Below, one piece after another: positions 41,480 through 48,210 of a stretch of DNA of 56,815 nucleotides. Made by a program: the position numbers and the translations under genes. The stretch spans positions 1 to 56,815 of IMG/VR virus record IMGVR_UViG_3300033141_001667; one strand, written 5' to 3'. Positions within the stretch are counted from its first letter, which is position 1, and each line of letters opens with the position of its first letter. This DNA comes from a virus. The notes beneath the pieces were generated by a model. That model had not been told where the DNA came from and made no database searches. It worked only from the letters and a program-made list of their open reading frames with translations.

Positions 41480-41602
41480 GTGGTATGCGGCACCAGGCCA
41501 CACGCAAGAGAATTTGAGGGAATCTTAGGGGTATAGCATAGGTATCACGCTTGCGTCTTGCAACATTTCCTCCGTCGCCGCATAATCATTGAATAGAATT
41601 TC

Positions 41603-41631
41603 TTGATCTGATCTACAAAATAGTGTATAAT
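41603..41631 (+). promoter_or_regulatory. Promoter of the exported 158-aa protein gene
   Basis: TTGATC (41603-41608), 17 bases, TATAAT (41626-41631). Overlapped by the palindrome 41606-41643. Confidence 0.75.
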
Positions 41632-41643
41632 TGTAGATCAGAT
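41606..41643. promoter_or_regulatory. 13-bp palindromic operator over promoter
   Basis: ATCTGATCTACAA (41606-41618) and TTGTAGATCAGAT (41631-41643) are perfect inverted repeats flanking the -10 box. Because most of the left arm lies upstream of the transcription start it acts as DNA, which suggests a dimeric repressor site. Confidence 0.75.
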
Positions 41644-41700
41644 TAGCTGGCTCAAGTCAGCGTAATGCCCTATACAAAGGGCAACAAAAGGAGAAAACAA

Positions 41701-42177
41701 ATGAAGAAAGTACTCGGTTTTATGATGGCAGTGGTGCTGATGTTTAGCGCGGCTGTATTTGCTGGCCCGTTTTTTGGTGTTAACTATAGCGAAGCTGGCT
41801 TCCTTGATATTTACACGGGCGCAAACTTCGATGTCTTTTCTGTTAAAGCAACATTTAGCGATGTTGATACTCAGACTCCATCTATCGTGGTCGGATTTTC
41901 CACCACAATTGATAAGGATGCAATTGAAGTTGAGGCAGGTGTTGATTTCTTATTCGAGCCGATTGGTCCGTGGCCTGTTGCATGGCAACTCGACGGCATT
42001 GATCTTGGCATTGATGGGTCTGTAGATCTTGGCCCATTATTCGAGACAAATTGGGATGTTAGGCTGAATGGAAATCTTGGCTTGCTGCTAGACGATTCCT
42101 TCACTGTAACTCTAACATGGGGCGTTGGCTTCTACATAGAAATGCCCTGGTTCATAAAGACAGTTGAAAGTCTCTAA
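41701..42177 (+). CDS. Exported beta-strand-rich protein, 158 aa
   Basis: Start at ATG 41701 after AAAGGAG. MKKVLGFMMAVVLMFSAAVF is a clear signal peptide cleaved near AGPFFG. The mature protein has regularly spaced amphipathic strands (FSVKATFSDVDTQTPSIVVG, WDVRLNGNLGLLLDDSF), typical of a small outer-membrane beta barrel, resembling in role lysogenic-conversion proteins of other phages. It has its own promoter with a palindromic operator, so is expressed separately from the tail genes. The final residues (FIKTVESL) are not strand-like. Confidence 0.68.
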   Translation: MKKVLGFMMAVVLMFSAAVFAGPFFGVNYSEAGFLDIYTGANFDVFSVKATFSDVDTQTPSIVVGFSTTIDKDAIEVEAGVDFLFEPIGPWPVAWQLDGIDLGIDGSVDLGPLFETNWDVRLNGNLGLLLDDSFTVTLTWGVGFYIEMPWFIKTVESL

Positions 42178-42190
42178 ATTGCAAAAAATC

Positions 42191-42219
42191 CTCTCCCGAC
42201 TTCGGTCGGGGGAGGAATC
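42191..42219 (+). terminator. GC-rich UUCG hairpin
   Basis: CCTCTCCCGAC (42191-42201), loop TTCG, GTCGGGGGAGG with one mismatch (42205-42215). No U-run; sits between the 158-aa gene and the membrane-protein gene. Confidence 0.6.
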
Positions 42220-42232
42220 AGGAGGACTGGAT

Positions 42233-42436
42233 ATGTTAAAGACTATTGTAGAGAAACTATTATCGAGGAAATTCCTAGCCCTTGTCGGAACAGTTACTGC
42301 TGCCGTAGCTGGCGAGAATATGATTGAGTCATTCCCTAGTTGGGTTATCCTTATTCTTGGTGTTGTATACATTTTAGGCAACGTAGCCCAAAAATTCTTA
42401 CTTGGATGGCTTGACCTGAAAAAAAATAAGGCATAG
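42233..42436 (+). CDS. Small two-segment membrane protein, holin candidate
   Basis: 67 aa with one clear hydrophobic segment (SWVILILGVVYILGNVA) and a weaker earlier one (FLALVGTVTAAVAG). CAGGAGGACTGGAT precedes ATG 42233. The charged ends (LKTIVEKLLSRK and DLKKNKA) are typical for small holins. Its location after the tail genes is the usual place for lysis genes, but no endolysin adjoins it. Confidence 0.55.
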   Translation: MLKTIVEKLLSRKFLALVGTVTAAVAGENMIESFPSWVILILGVVYILGNVAQKFLLGWLDLKKNKA

Positions 42437-42445
42437 GGGGAGAAT

Positions 42446-43261
42446 ATGAGCATCAAAAGCGTTTTAAGGATAGTGTTGCTTTTGACTATGTTCGGGGGTA
42501 TGCTATCCACAACTACTGGATGCATATTTTCTGCTCCAGCTGAGTTATATGCGAATCCGCAATCTGGCGTTCCGTCACTATCTGATGGTGGGTTAATGGT
42601 TACATTCGCATCGAATGGGATTATCCAATCCATCGATTACGGAGATGGAGAAACAGGAGTCTCAAACAATCATCTTTACGTAAAAGTTGGAGAGTATCAA
42701 ATCGTTGCCAAAATTCTTATAAAAGACAAAACAAAGATTGCCACTCTCACAGTCACCGTAAGGAATAATCCACCTAAAGTATATCCTCCGTTTGTCTCAG
42801 GCAGCTACACTCAAAAGAGAGGCATTGCCATCGTAGATGGACGCAGGCAACAGCATGGATGTACTGGTGGCGGAACAGCAGAAAACTATGGTGCATGGCC
42901 CCGATATGGAGAGGTATTTATTTACTCGTGGAAAATTACTATCAGATATCCTGACGATAGCGAATTAGTAGTTTTTGGAGATGGATCTGAAGAATATCCG
43001 CTATCTCTTATTAGTTGGCATGTTGGATCTGCGTATAAGGTCTTTCCAGATCAATATCCAGTACCCACAATAGATGGGATATGGATACCATCGAATTACG
43101 CGCCCAGAGGTACATGCCCCGATGTAGATCCATGGGATGATTATCCCGAAGCTGAGAAAACTGCTGTGGCAATAATCGAGATGCACGTTGAAAATCAATT
43201 AGGATGTTGGGCGGTTTCTACCAACACAGTAAATGTGTATAATGGTGGAGGCTGTAACTAG
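42446..43261 (+). CDS. Lipoprotein with PKD domain
   Basis: 271 aa. Signal peptide ending in the lipobox STTTGC (Cys26), so lipid-anchored on a membrane. Residues about 55-110 are a PKD fold (IDYGDGETGVSNNHLYVKVG then EYQIVAKI), and the rest is Gly/Pro/aromatic-rich with WIPSNYAPRGTCPDVDP. A surface lipoprotein carried by a phage could block superinfection or alter the host surface. AGGGGGAGAAT precedes the ATG. Confidence 0.72.
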   Translation: MSIKSVLRIVLLLTMFGGMLSTTTGCIFSAPAELYANPQSGVPSLSDGGLMVTFASNGIIQSIDYGDGETGVSNNHLYVKVGEYQIVAKILIKDKTKIATLTVTVRNNPPKVYPPFVSGSYTQKRGIAIVDGRRQQHGCTGGGTAENYGAWPRYGEVFIYSWKITIRYPDDSELVVFGDGSEEYPLSLISWHVGSAYKVFPDQYPVPTIDGIWIPSNYAPRGTCPDVDPWDDYPEAEKTAVAIIEMHVENQLGCWAVSTNTVNVYNGGGCN

Positions 43262-43306
43262 AAGATATAAATCCTCTTGCAGGTGAAAGCCTGTAACCCC
43301 TCCGGG

Positions 43307-43347
43307 ACGCGGCGAGGCCCTTAAATGCGGCCCGCCGCGTTTTGTAT
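43307..43347 (+). terminator. Rho-independent terminator ending the late block
   Basis: ACGCGGCG (43307-43314) pairs with CGCCGCGT (43333-43340); GGCC/GGCC adds to the stem; then TTTGTATT. A TGCAGG/CCTGTA hairpin lies just upstream. Ends the rightward late transcript against the leftward genes. Confidence 0.85.
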
Positions 43348-43376
43348 TGTGGAAGATAATAGTCTCTAGTTTTCTT

Positions 43377-43778
43377 CTAATGCTGTTTATCTGCTGACCT
43401 TGCTACTAACCCTAACTCATCAATTCGTTCACCAAACAGATTTTCGTGATAACTGATAACCTCTCCGGTTTCCTTTCTTACCCGTTTAATCTTCTTAGCT
43501 GTTTGAATCTCTACAAAAGCTGCTGGACGCCTACAGTAATGTTGTTCGCCCGATACTATAGCATCGTCTACTGGTAAGAATCTTGCCTTGCACATTTCAT
43601 CTGTTACCTGAGATCTATCAAGATACATTGCGTAATTTTTCTCTAGCGCTTTCTCATCAATATACCCAAGACAAATAGAGCCAAATTGCCACTTGCATCT
43701 GCGCCAATTCTTATGTTTCTTCTGCGCCGAAGGGGTATCGCAGGGTTTTTTATTTTTCTTCGCCGCCATCTTCCCCAT
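43377..43778 (-). CDS. Hypothetical basic cysteine-containing protein, 133 aa
   Basis: Begins MGKMAAKKNKKPCDTPSAQK; Cys at NWRRCKWQFGSICLGYIDEK, DEMCKARF and HYCRRP could bind zinc. Highly basic N-terminus fits nucleic-acid binding. Overlaps the end of the upstream 47-aa gene; the start may be ATG 43778 or 43769. Not recognised. Confidence 0.55.
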   Translation of the reverse strand: MGKMAAKKNKKPCDTPSAQKKHKNWRRCKWQFGSICLGYIDEKALEKNYAMYLDRSQVTDEMCKARFLPVDDAIVSGEQHYCRRPAAFVEIQTAKKIKRVRKETGEVISYHENLFGERIDELGLVARSADKQH

Positions 43779-43893
43779 TCAATTCCATTCTATTTGACTG
43801 CTTATTTTTAAGCCACGCTGAGTACATCCTAGGGGCTAATTTAGTCCCAAAGACAACTTCAAATGCGGCCATCATTTCTTCTTTTGTTGCCAC
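43750..43893 (-). CDS. Tiny hypothetical protein, 47 aa
   Basis: GTG start at 43893, with GGAGGAGTGA upstream, directly after the stop of the cochaperonin gene. Reads VATKEEMMAAFEVVFGTKLA and APRMYSAWLKNKQSNRMELN; mostly helical. Unrecognised, but the ribosome site is excellent. Confidence 0.6.
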   Translation of the reverse strand: MATKEEMMAAFEVVFGTKLAPRMYSAWLKNKQSNRMELNGEDGGEEK

Positions 43894-44169
43894 TCACTCC
43901 TCCAAAATTTTCGCTACAGCATCATGCTCTCTAATTATCCAATGCTCAACATCGTCTATCATAATCTGTGTGCCAACGTATGCCCCAACAAGAATACGGT
44001 CCTTAACTCTTACATTATATCTAGTGCATAATGGGCCAACTCCAATGACAGTAGCCGGAATAAGACGATCATAGACTACGCCTTTGCGAACAATGATCCC
44101 GCCACCATAAACTCTATCTTGTTCTTCATCTTTCAACACTAAGAATCTAGCACCGCGAAGTTTAATCAT
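43894..44169 (-). CDS. GroES-like cochaperonin (Cpn10)
   Basis: 91 aa, normal length for Cpn10. RFLVLKDEEQDRVYGGGIIV gives the first strand and Gly-rich mobile loop region; then ATVIGVGPLCTRYNVRVKDR, ILVGAYVGTQIMIDDVEHWI, IREHDAVAKILEE match the fold of GroES (G-x-GP...VK-GD-VL...Y-GT-I-D-E-y-i-r..Di-ai). Like T4 gp31 it would cap host GroEL to fold phage proteins, probably capsid. Starts within the end of the 44162-44353 gene. Confidence 0.85.
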   Translation of the reverse strand: MIKLRGARFLVLKDEEQDRVYGGGIIVRKGVVYDRLIPATVIGVGPLCTRYNVRVKDRILVGAYVGTQIMIDDVEHWIIREHDAVAKILEE

Positions 44170-44353
44170 TGAATATCTCTTTTACTGTTTCTGGTGCGTA
44201 TCCAGCAACAAATAGAAGAGGCTTTAGCATTTCTTCTATTAGCTGCTCTGCTGTAACATCCCAATTTCCTATCTCAATTGTATAGCGACGTGGGGCACCG
44301 TATGGATCATTAATTTCCAACGTTAACTTACTCATGTAACTTTGTCCTTCCAT
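44162..44353 (-). CDS. Hypothetical protein, 63 aa
   Basis: GAGAGGAGTAGCT precedes ATG 44353; first gene after the promoter at 44385-44413. Reads MSKLTLEINDPYGAPRRYTI at an internal ATG and ends YAPETVKEIFND. Strand then helix; small phage protein of unknown role, coupled to the cochaperonin gene by overlap. Confidence 0.58.
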   Translation of the reverse strand: MEGQSYMSKLTLEINDPYGAPRRYTIEIGNWDVTAEQLIEEMLKPLLFVAGYAPETVKEIFND

Positions 44354-44384
44354 AGCTACTCCTCTCGTTGCATCAAATTATCTT

Positions 44385-44413
44385 ATTATACCACAGTTAG
44401 ACTGCAAAGACAA
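44385..44413 (-). promoter_or_regulatory. Promoter of the cochaperonin gene row
   Basis: Minus strand: TTGTCT (44413-44408), 17 bases, TATAAT (44390-44385). The G-run repeat begins at the next base upstream. Confidence 0.75.
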
Positions 44414-44465
44414 GGGGATACTTGGGGGGATACTTGGGGGGATACTTGGGGGGATACTTGGGGGG
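44414..44465. repeat. Four tandem ATACTTGGGGGG units; G-quadruplex potential
   Basis: GGGG (44414-44417) then four exact 12-base units at 44418, 44430, 44442 and 44454. Five G-runs separated by ATACTT can fold into a G-quadruplex. Unit order runs into the -35 box of the leftward promoter. A single CCAAGTATCCC occurs at 1095-1110. Confidence 0.85.
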
Positions 44466-44558
44466 CAATCATTGCCGGATATTCTTCTCAGACAAACACG
44501 GCAAGAAGAGCGTTTGGAGTCTGGTCGAATGGAGGGCCAGCCAAGATATAGAAGAGTA

Positions 44559-44597
44559 GGGGACTGACCCATGCATAGTAGCTAGTAGTCAGTCCCC
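44559..44597 (+). other. 10-bp perfect hairpin upstream of tRNA-like genes
   Basis: GGGGACTGAC (44559-44568) and GTCAGTCCCC (44588-44597), 19-base loop. Six bases before the first tRNA-like gene; may set RNA processing. Confidence 0.55.
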
Positions 44598-44602
44598 AGA
44601 GC

Positions 44603-44668
44603 GAGAGCGGTGCGGACGGCGTATGGTTTCCACCCTACGCGACGAACGTTCGATTCCTTCCGCTCTCG
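44603..44668 (+). tRNA. tRNA-like gene, reduced D-arm
   Basis: Acceptor GAGAGCG pairs with CGCTCTC (44661-44667). T-arm region GAACG-TTCGATT-CCTTC has one mismatch. Anticodon area GTATGG-TTTCCAC-CC suggests TCC (Gly) but the stem needs a bulge, and only about 9 bases remain for the D-arm. No encoded CCA. A degenerate or unusual tRNA. Confidence 0.35.
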
Positions 44669-44676
44669 TAGATGAG

Positions 44677-44744
44677 GGAGGCAGCAGGTTTGCGGGCCAG
44701 GTCCTATAAACTTACGTTCACGGGTTCGACTCCCGTTGCCTCCA
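44677..44744 (+). tRNA. tRNA-like gene, possible tRNA-Ile(UAU), short D-arm
   Basis: Perfect acceptor GGAGGCA/TGCCTCC and perfect T-arm ACGGG-TTCGACT-CCCGT. The anticodon loop best reads CCTATAA (anticodon TAT) with an imperfect stem and C instead of U at position 33. D-arm is only GCA-GGTT-TGC. Total 68 bases, discriminator A, no CCA. Real acceptor and T-arm but the middle is abnormal. Confidence 0.5.
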
Positions 44745-44816
44745 ACAGAGTGTTGTAGTATTACATTTGGCTCGATTTGTCAAAGAACAATGATGCTCAA
44801 TCGCTAAGGGCATCTT

Positions 44817-45227
44817 TTAGAACGGGCTCTCCTCATTCAATCTTGCTGTTTCGGCGGCTTCTTCTGTCAGATATTGTGTAATTTCATTACGATTAACACC
44901 CTCCCATTTTCTAACACCGACTTTAGCTAGAACAGCTCCCTTGTCTAATAGCATATCATAGCATACATTGGCAAAGTCTTCAATTGATCCAGCATCATCA
45001 TCCGGGTCTCCTCCGAGAGCGACATACACTTGCGCAAATTTGAAGAATACCTTCTCTGTTACTACCATGCGATCATAGATTTGGACACCCGTTGAACCCT
45101 CTTCCCAGACGATAGTAAGCATATCATCCCCGGCCTTACTCGGTGTATTTCTGTCAAGACTCACTAGATTCAACTCGTATACACCGGCCTCTATACAATT
45201 AGACAACAAATCCCCCACTTTAGCCAT
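44817..45227 (-). CDS. DUF669-like single-strand DNA-binding/replication protein
   Basis: 136 aa from MAKVGDLLSNCIEAGVYELN; the start is chosen at 45227 after GAGGAGGAATAAG. Contains PSKAGDDMLTIVWEEGSTGV and IYDRMVVTEKVFFKFAQVYV, the GdyeveI...kaGn-ml-v pattern of DUF669 phage proteins commonly next to Sak4/nuclease genes and thought to be OB-fold helpers. Directly follows the recombinase gene. Confidence 0.65.
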   Translation of the reverse strand: MAKVGDLLSNCIEAGVYELNLVSLDRNTPSKAGDDMLTIVWEEGSTGVQIYDRMVVTEKVFFKFAQVYVALGGDPDDDAGSIEDFANVCYDMLLDKGAVLAKVGVRKWEGVNRNEITQYLTEEAAETARLNEESPF

Positions 45228-45228
45228 C

Positions 45229-45969
45229 TTATTCCTCCTCTTGTGTTTTTTCAAATAGTTTCGCCAGCTCGGCATATCCGTAACTGCAACTACCAATTTT
45301 TGCTAACAATGGATTACGAGATCCAGCCTCAACCGATGGAACTGGTTTGAAGATCATTTCTCGCTCTCCGTCTTCTTTCTGCGCAATATAAATAATGTTC
45401 TCTACTGCTGCCTGGGCGAATCTGCCCAACTTTCCTGGCAGATCAATTGTATGTCCGACTACAATATCGTCTACAATTGCCCACTTGGAATGAGCAAGAA
45501 TTAGTAGCGATACCGGCAATGTCGAGAATCCTTTGATAACAGATAGTACAGTAGTTCTAGAAGTCCCCCAATCCTGACCGAATGGTGCTTGCCCCATTTC
45601 GCTTATGTTTAAATCTGCCTTAGTGTCTGCTTCTGCAAACTCATTAACTACATCGATTACATCAATCGCAATGGTGTCAAATGGTCTCTTGCCACTATTG
45701 TATTCTTTTGTAAGTAATGCGGCTAATTTCCGGAGGTCATTAATGCTCTTAATGGGAAAATCAGAATCTTCTGGCCCAACAACATACGCCCCCTCAACAT
45801 ATCTTGCTCCATTCGGCTCCAGCTCAATGATAAGAGTGTTTGGCCATTGACTGGCAAAGTCTGTTTTGCCAATTTTGGGTGCGCCAAAAATTAACCACGA
45901 AGCATTCTCTGGAAATCCTGTTTCTGGCACATGCATTTCAGTTGGCAAACAAGGTGCTTTCTTCGTCAA
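45229..45969 (-). CDS. Sak4-like RecA-fold ATPase (recombination)
   Basis: 246 aa. Walker A GAPKIGKT at residues 29-36, Walker B FDTIAIDVIDVV (97-108), then ILAHSKWA as sensor-like strand; the AAA_24/Sak4 order. Sak4-type proteins anneal or exchange single-stranded DNA in phage recombination. Flanked by DUF669-like and PD-(D/E)XK nuclease genes, a standard phage recombination trio. Confidence 0.82.
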   Translation of the reverse strand: MTKKAPCLPTEMHVPETGFPENASWLIFGAPKIGKTDFASQWPNTLIIELEPNGARYVEGAYVVGPEDSDFPIKSINDLRKLAALLTKEYNSGKRPFDTIAIDVIDVVNEFAEADTKADLNISEMGQAPFGQDWGTSRTTVLSVIKGFSTLPVSLLILAHSKWAIVDDIVVGHTIDLPGKLGRFAQAAVENIIYIAQKEDGEREMIFKPVPSVEAGSRNPLLAKIGSCSYGYAELAKLFEKTQEEE

Positions 45970-46978
45970 AATCCCCCTCCTTCTCTAATAATTCTTCATG
46001 GGCTTCTCTTATCTCATAGTTAGCCCTCCGACTTAATGTATTATCATTCACACATAGTTCCCTGTAAGCACATCCATAGATTTGACAACTACTAGGATTG
46101 CGCACAATGTCTCTATGTCCTATATCGTGAGCCATCTCCCATAATCTAGATTGGACTTTATCTAAATCATTTTGCGTTTTTACTATAATCACATTCTCAT
46201 AATAAAAGTCAGGCCGCTTTGCAATATCGTCATATATCTTCTTGTAGAATTCTTTTGATGTCATTGGCCTTGTTAGAAGAACCTCTCCCATTTCTTTTCT
46301 CGCTACTTGGCGTGGTTTTTCTTGATCTTTGATCCACACTCTTTCGTGTAGCGTATCAATGACGATCTTTCTGCCAAGTTCATCACGCATTGGAACATCA
46401 TTTGGCTTAATCGTCGGTTTCCTTAGCTGAGAGTATACAATATGCAGGACAGGAAAGTCAAGTTCTTGAGACATTGCCCATAAATAATTTTCCATCTGTA
46501 AGTCTAGCTGCGCCCACTCAGAATCTAATCCTTTAGACCCTGTCTTGAAATCCCACAGATATATGTTGTCATACTCATCTTCTGTGATCAGATCAATTTT
46601 ACCAGAAAACATATACCGGGGCCACTTTCTTCCGCAAGGAGTAATAAGCGGAACGCTAAATTCATATTCGCAAGCGACTACAACATGGCCAAGTTTTTCT
46701 AAATATCCCTGATTTAAATATCCTTCAACCATTGCCTCTGCCATTGCTTTGCGATATGCTTCCTCTGCTTCGAACTCTGGATCTTGATACCCCTCAAATA
46801 AGTCAATAGCCTTCAACCAATCTTTGTCGGTATAAGCAGCCTCAAGGGCTTTATGAACAAGGGAGCCAAAAGTAAGGGCATCTTGTTTCTTTATAGGAAC
46901 AAGTAGTTGATTATAACGGAACCACCATTTCTTGCGGCATGTTAACCACTGTCTAATTTCGGATGATGTTATTCTCAT
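45938..46978 (-). CDS. PD-(D/E)XK nuclease, Cas4/RecB-like with Fe-S cysteines
   Basis: 346 aa from MRITSSEIRQWLTCRKKWWF (start 46978; GGGAAAGAGAT before it). Catalytic core: FGSLVHKALE (His), FSGKIDLI (Asp), LWDFKTG (D-x-K), QMENYLWAM (Gln-Y helix). One N-terminal Cys and a C-terminal CQIYGCAYRELC form a 4Fe-4S site as in Cas4 and AddB. It would trim DNA ends for the recombinase. Overlaps the Sak4 gene by 32 bases. Confidence 0.85.
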   Translation of the reverse strand: MRITSSEIRQWLTCRKKWWFRYNQLLVPIKKQDALTFGSLVHKALEAAYTDKDWLKAIDLFEGYQDPEFEAEEAYRKAMAEAMVEGYLNQGYLEKLGHVVVACEYEFSVPLITPCGRKWPRYMFSGKIDLITEDEYDNIYLWDFKTGSKGLDSEWAQLDLQMENYLWAMSQELDFPVLHIVYSQLRKPTIKPNDVPMRDELGRKIVIDTLHERVWIKDQEKPRQVARKEMGEVLLTRPMTSKEFYKKIYDDIAKRPDFYYENVIIVKTQNDLDKVQSRLWEMAHDIGHRDIVRNPSSCQIYGCAYRELCVNDNTLSRRANYEIREAHEELLEKEGDFDEESTLFAN

Positions 46979-47154
46979 ATCTCTTTCCCGCAAACGCTAC
47001 ATCGCCATCCGGATTTGTTATCATTTTCTCTAAGATTAAATACTCGTTTTCCTCTGCCATGAATCTTATCCTGTGTATGTTTTTGATTAGAACACACGGG
47101 GCATCGCATTACTTTTGCGTGGCTTTTTTTAATGGTGATTATATTATCCTTCAT
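46975..47154 (-). CDS. Small zinc-ribbon protein, 59 aa
   Basis: MKDNIITIKKSHAKVMRCPV, CPVC then a basic middle, then WRCSVCGKEI: two CxxC pairs about 35 residues apart, a zinc ribbon. GGAGAGATAA precedes ATG 47154; stop overlaps the nuclease start (ATGA). First gene in this leftward row after the 47263 promoter. Probably nucleic-acid-binding. Confidence 0.65.
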   Translation of the reverse strand: MKDNIITIKKSHAKVMRCPVCSNQKHTQDKIHGRGKRVFNLRENDNKSGWRCSVCGKEI

Positions 47155-47262
47155 TTATCTCTCCCCAGATAGGCGCTGACAGCCCTACTGTCCATCTTAC
47201 TTCCAACGCCCCATATCCTGTGTGTCTGCAATTTTCCACGTAACAGCCATCTAAACATCACA

Positions 47263-47291
47263 AGTATAACCGATCTTACGGTAAAAGTCAA
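47263..47291 (-). promoter_or_regulatory. Divergent promoter, leftward
   Basis: Minus strand: TTGACT (47291-47286), 17 bases, TATACT (47268-47263). Its -35 box lies five bases from that of the rightward promoter. Confidence 0.8.
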
Positions 47292-47296
47292 GATCC

Positions 47297-47325
47297 TTGA
47301 CAAAATGTTCTCAATGGTGTATACT
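47297..47325 (+). promoter_or_regulatory. Divergent promoter, rightward
   Basis: TTGACA (47297-47302), 17 bases, TATACT (47320-47325). The ATG of the replication gene is only six bases beyond the -10 box. Confidence 0.82.
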
Positions 47326-47331
47326 TGCCAT

Positions 47332-48210
47332 ATGTCTACAAAACCAGAGTGGTCAATTATTCCACCAAGTATTCTCAAAAACGCACGGCTAACACCGATG
47401 CAAAAAATCATTGCCGGTAAGATTATTGAACTTGCCGATGCTGACGGCATTTGTATTGCAACTAATGATGAGTTAGCAGAAAAGATTGGTGTCCCAACAC
47501 ATACAATAGATCATGCTACAAATCAAATCTTCAATAATTGCAGGATCAAACGGGTGTTTTCTGGGCCACGAAAATTAGGACGAGAACTACGCATACCTGC
47601 TGTTTTAAGGCCCAGTACTTCAGAATTCGAATCAGTATATATTACTTATATAGAGAATAAAAACAAAAGACATAATACTAAAGACCCAGTTATAGAGAAG
47701 AAAAGAAGGGCTGCCGAAGAAATTAAAGAAACGATTCTTAATCATCTGAATACCGGCCTTGGGCTTGAGGGTGCCTGTAAGTTTAGGAGTATCTCTCCTG
47801 CTCCAGCTAGAATGGCAGATGGCGCGACATTAGCTGATCTGTTGCTTGTGATAGATCATAAGATTGAAGAATGGGCTGGTAACGATGCTATGGAATCATA
47901 TATTCAACCGTCTACATTATTTGGAATTGAGAAATTTCCGAGGTATCTTCGTGCTGCCCTCAAATGGGAATCCAATGGTAGGCCGACTATATCTAACGGA
48001 AAAAGTAATGCCAGTGTTGAGATCAAGGAAGAGATACAAGGACAGATAGACAGGCTTCGCGCCCAATGGGATGCCTATGTGGTTGAAGAGGATTTTATTA
48101 GAAACAATGGGGTTACAACTGATATGGCCAGGTTGGGCGAGATAACCAAAGAAAAGAATCTGATTGAGGAAAAAGCGAAAAGATTAAAAGAGAGGCTTAA
48201 AGCAATATGA
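47332..48210 (+). CDS. Replication protein (wHTH plus phage conserved C-terminal)
   Basis: 292 aa. N-terminal winged helix (LTPMQKIIAGKIIELADADG then ICIATNDELAEKIGVPTHTI), a middle basic part, and a C-terminal VIDHKIEEWAGNDAMESYIQ then PSTLFGIEKFPRYL segment that matches the phage conserved C-terminal domain (PF09524 type) of DnaD-like replication initiators. Likely binds the origin or recruits the host helicase. The promoter -10 box ends six bases before ATG 47332, so the mRNA appears leaderless. Confidence 0.75.
   Translation: MSTKPEWSIIPPSILKNARLTPMQKIIAGKIIELADADGICIATNDELAEKIGVPTHTIDHATNQIFNNCRIKRVFSGPRKLGRELRIPAVLRPSTSEFESVYITYIENKNKRHNTKDPVIEKKRRAAEEIKETILNHLNTGLGLEGACKFRSISPAPARMADGATLADLLLVIDHKIEEWAGNDAMESYIQPSTLFGIEKFPRYLRAALKWESNGRPTISNGKSNASVEIKEEIQGQIDRLRAQWDAYVVEEDFIRNNGVTTDMARLGEITKEKNLIEEKAKRLKERLKAI

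Noticed and set aside
44414-44465. CRISPR array
   Set aside because: Units are 12 bases in direct tandem with no spacers.
44342-44551. Plus-strand frame with DTWG repeats
   Set aside because: It only translates the G-run repeat and promoter region, has no ribosome site and ends without a recognisable domain.
44677-44744. Suppressor tRNA explaining in-frame stops
   Set aside because: The loop gives no anticodon able to read TGA or TAA; the best reading is TAT.
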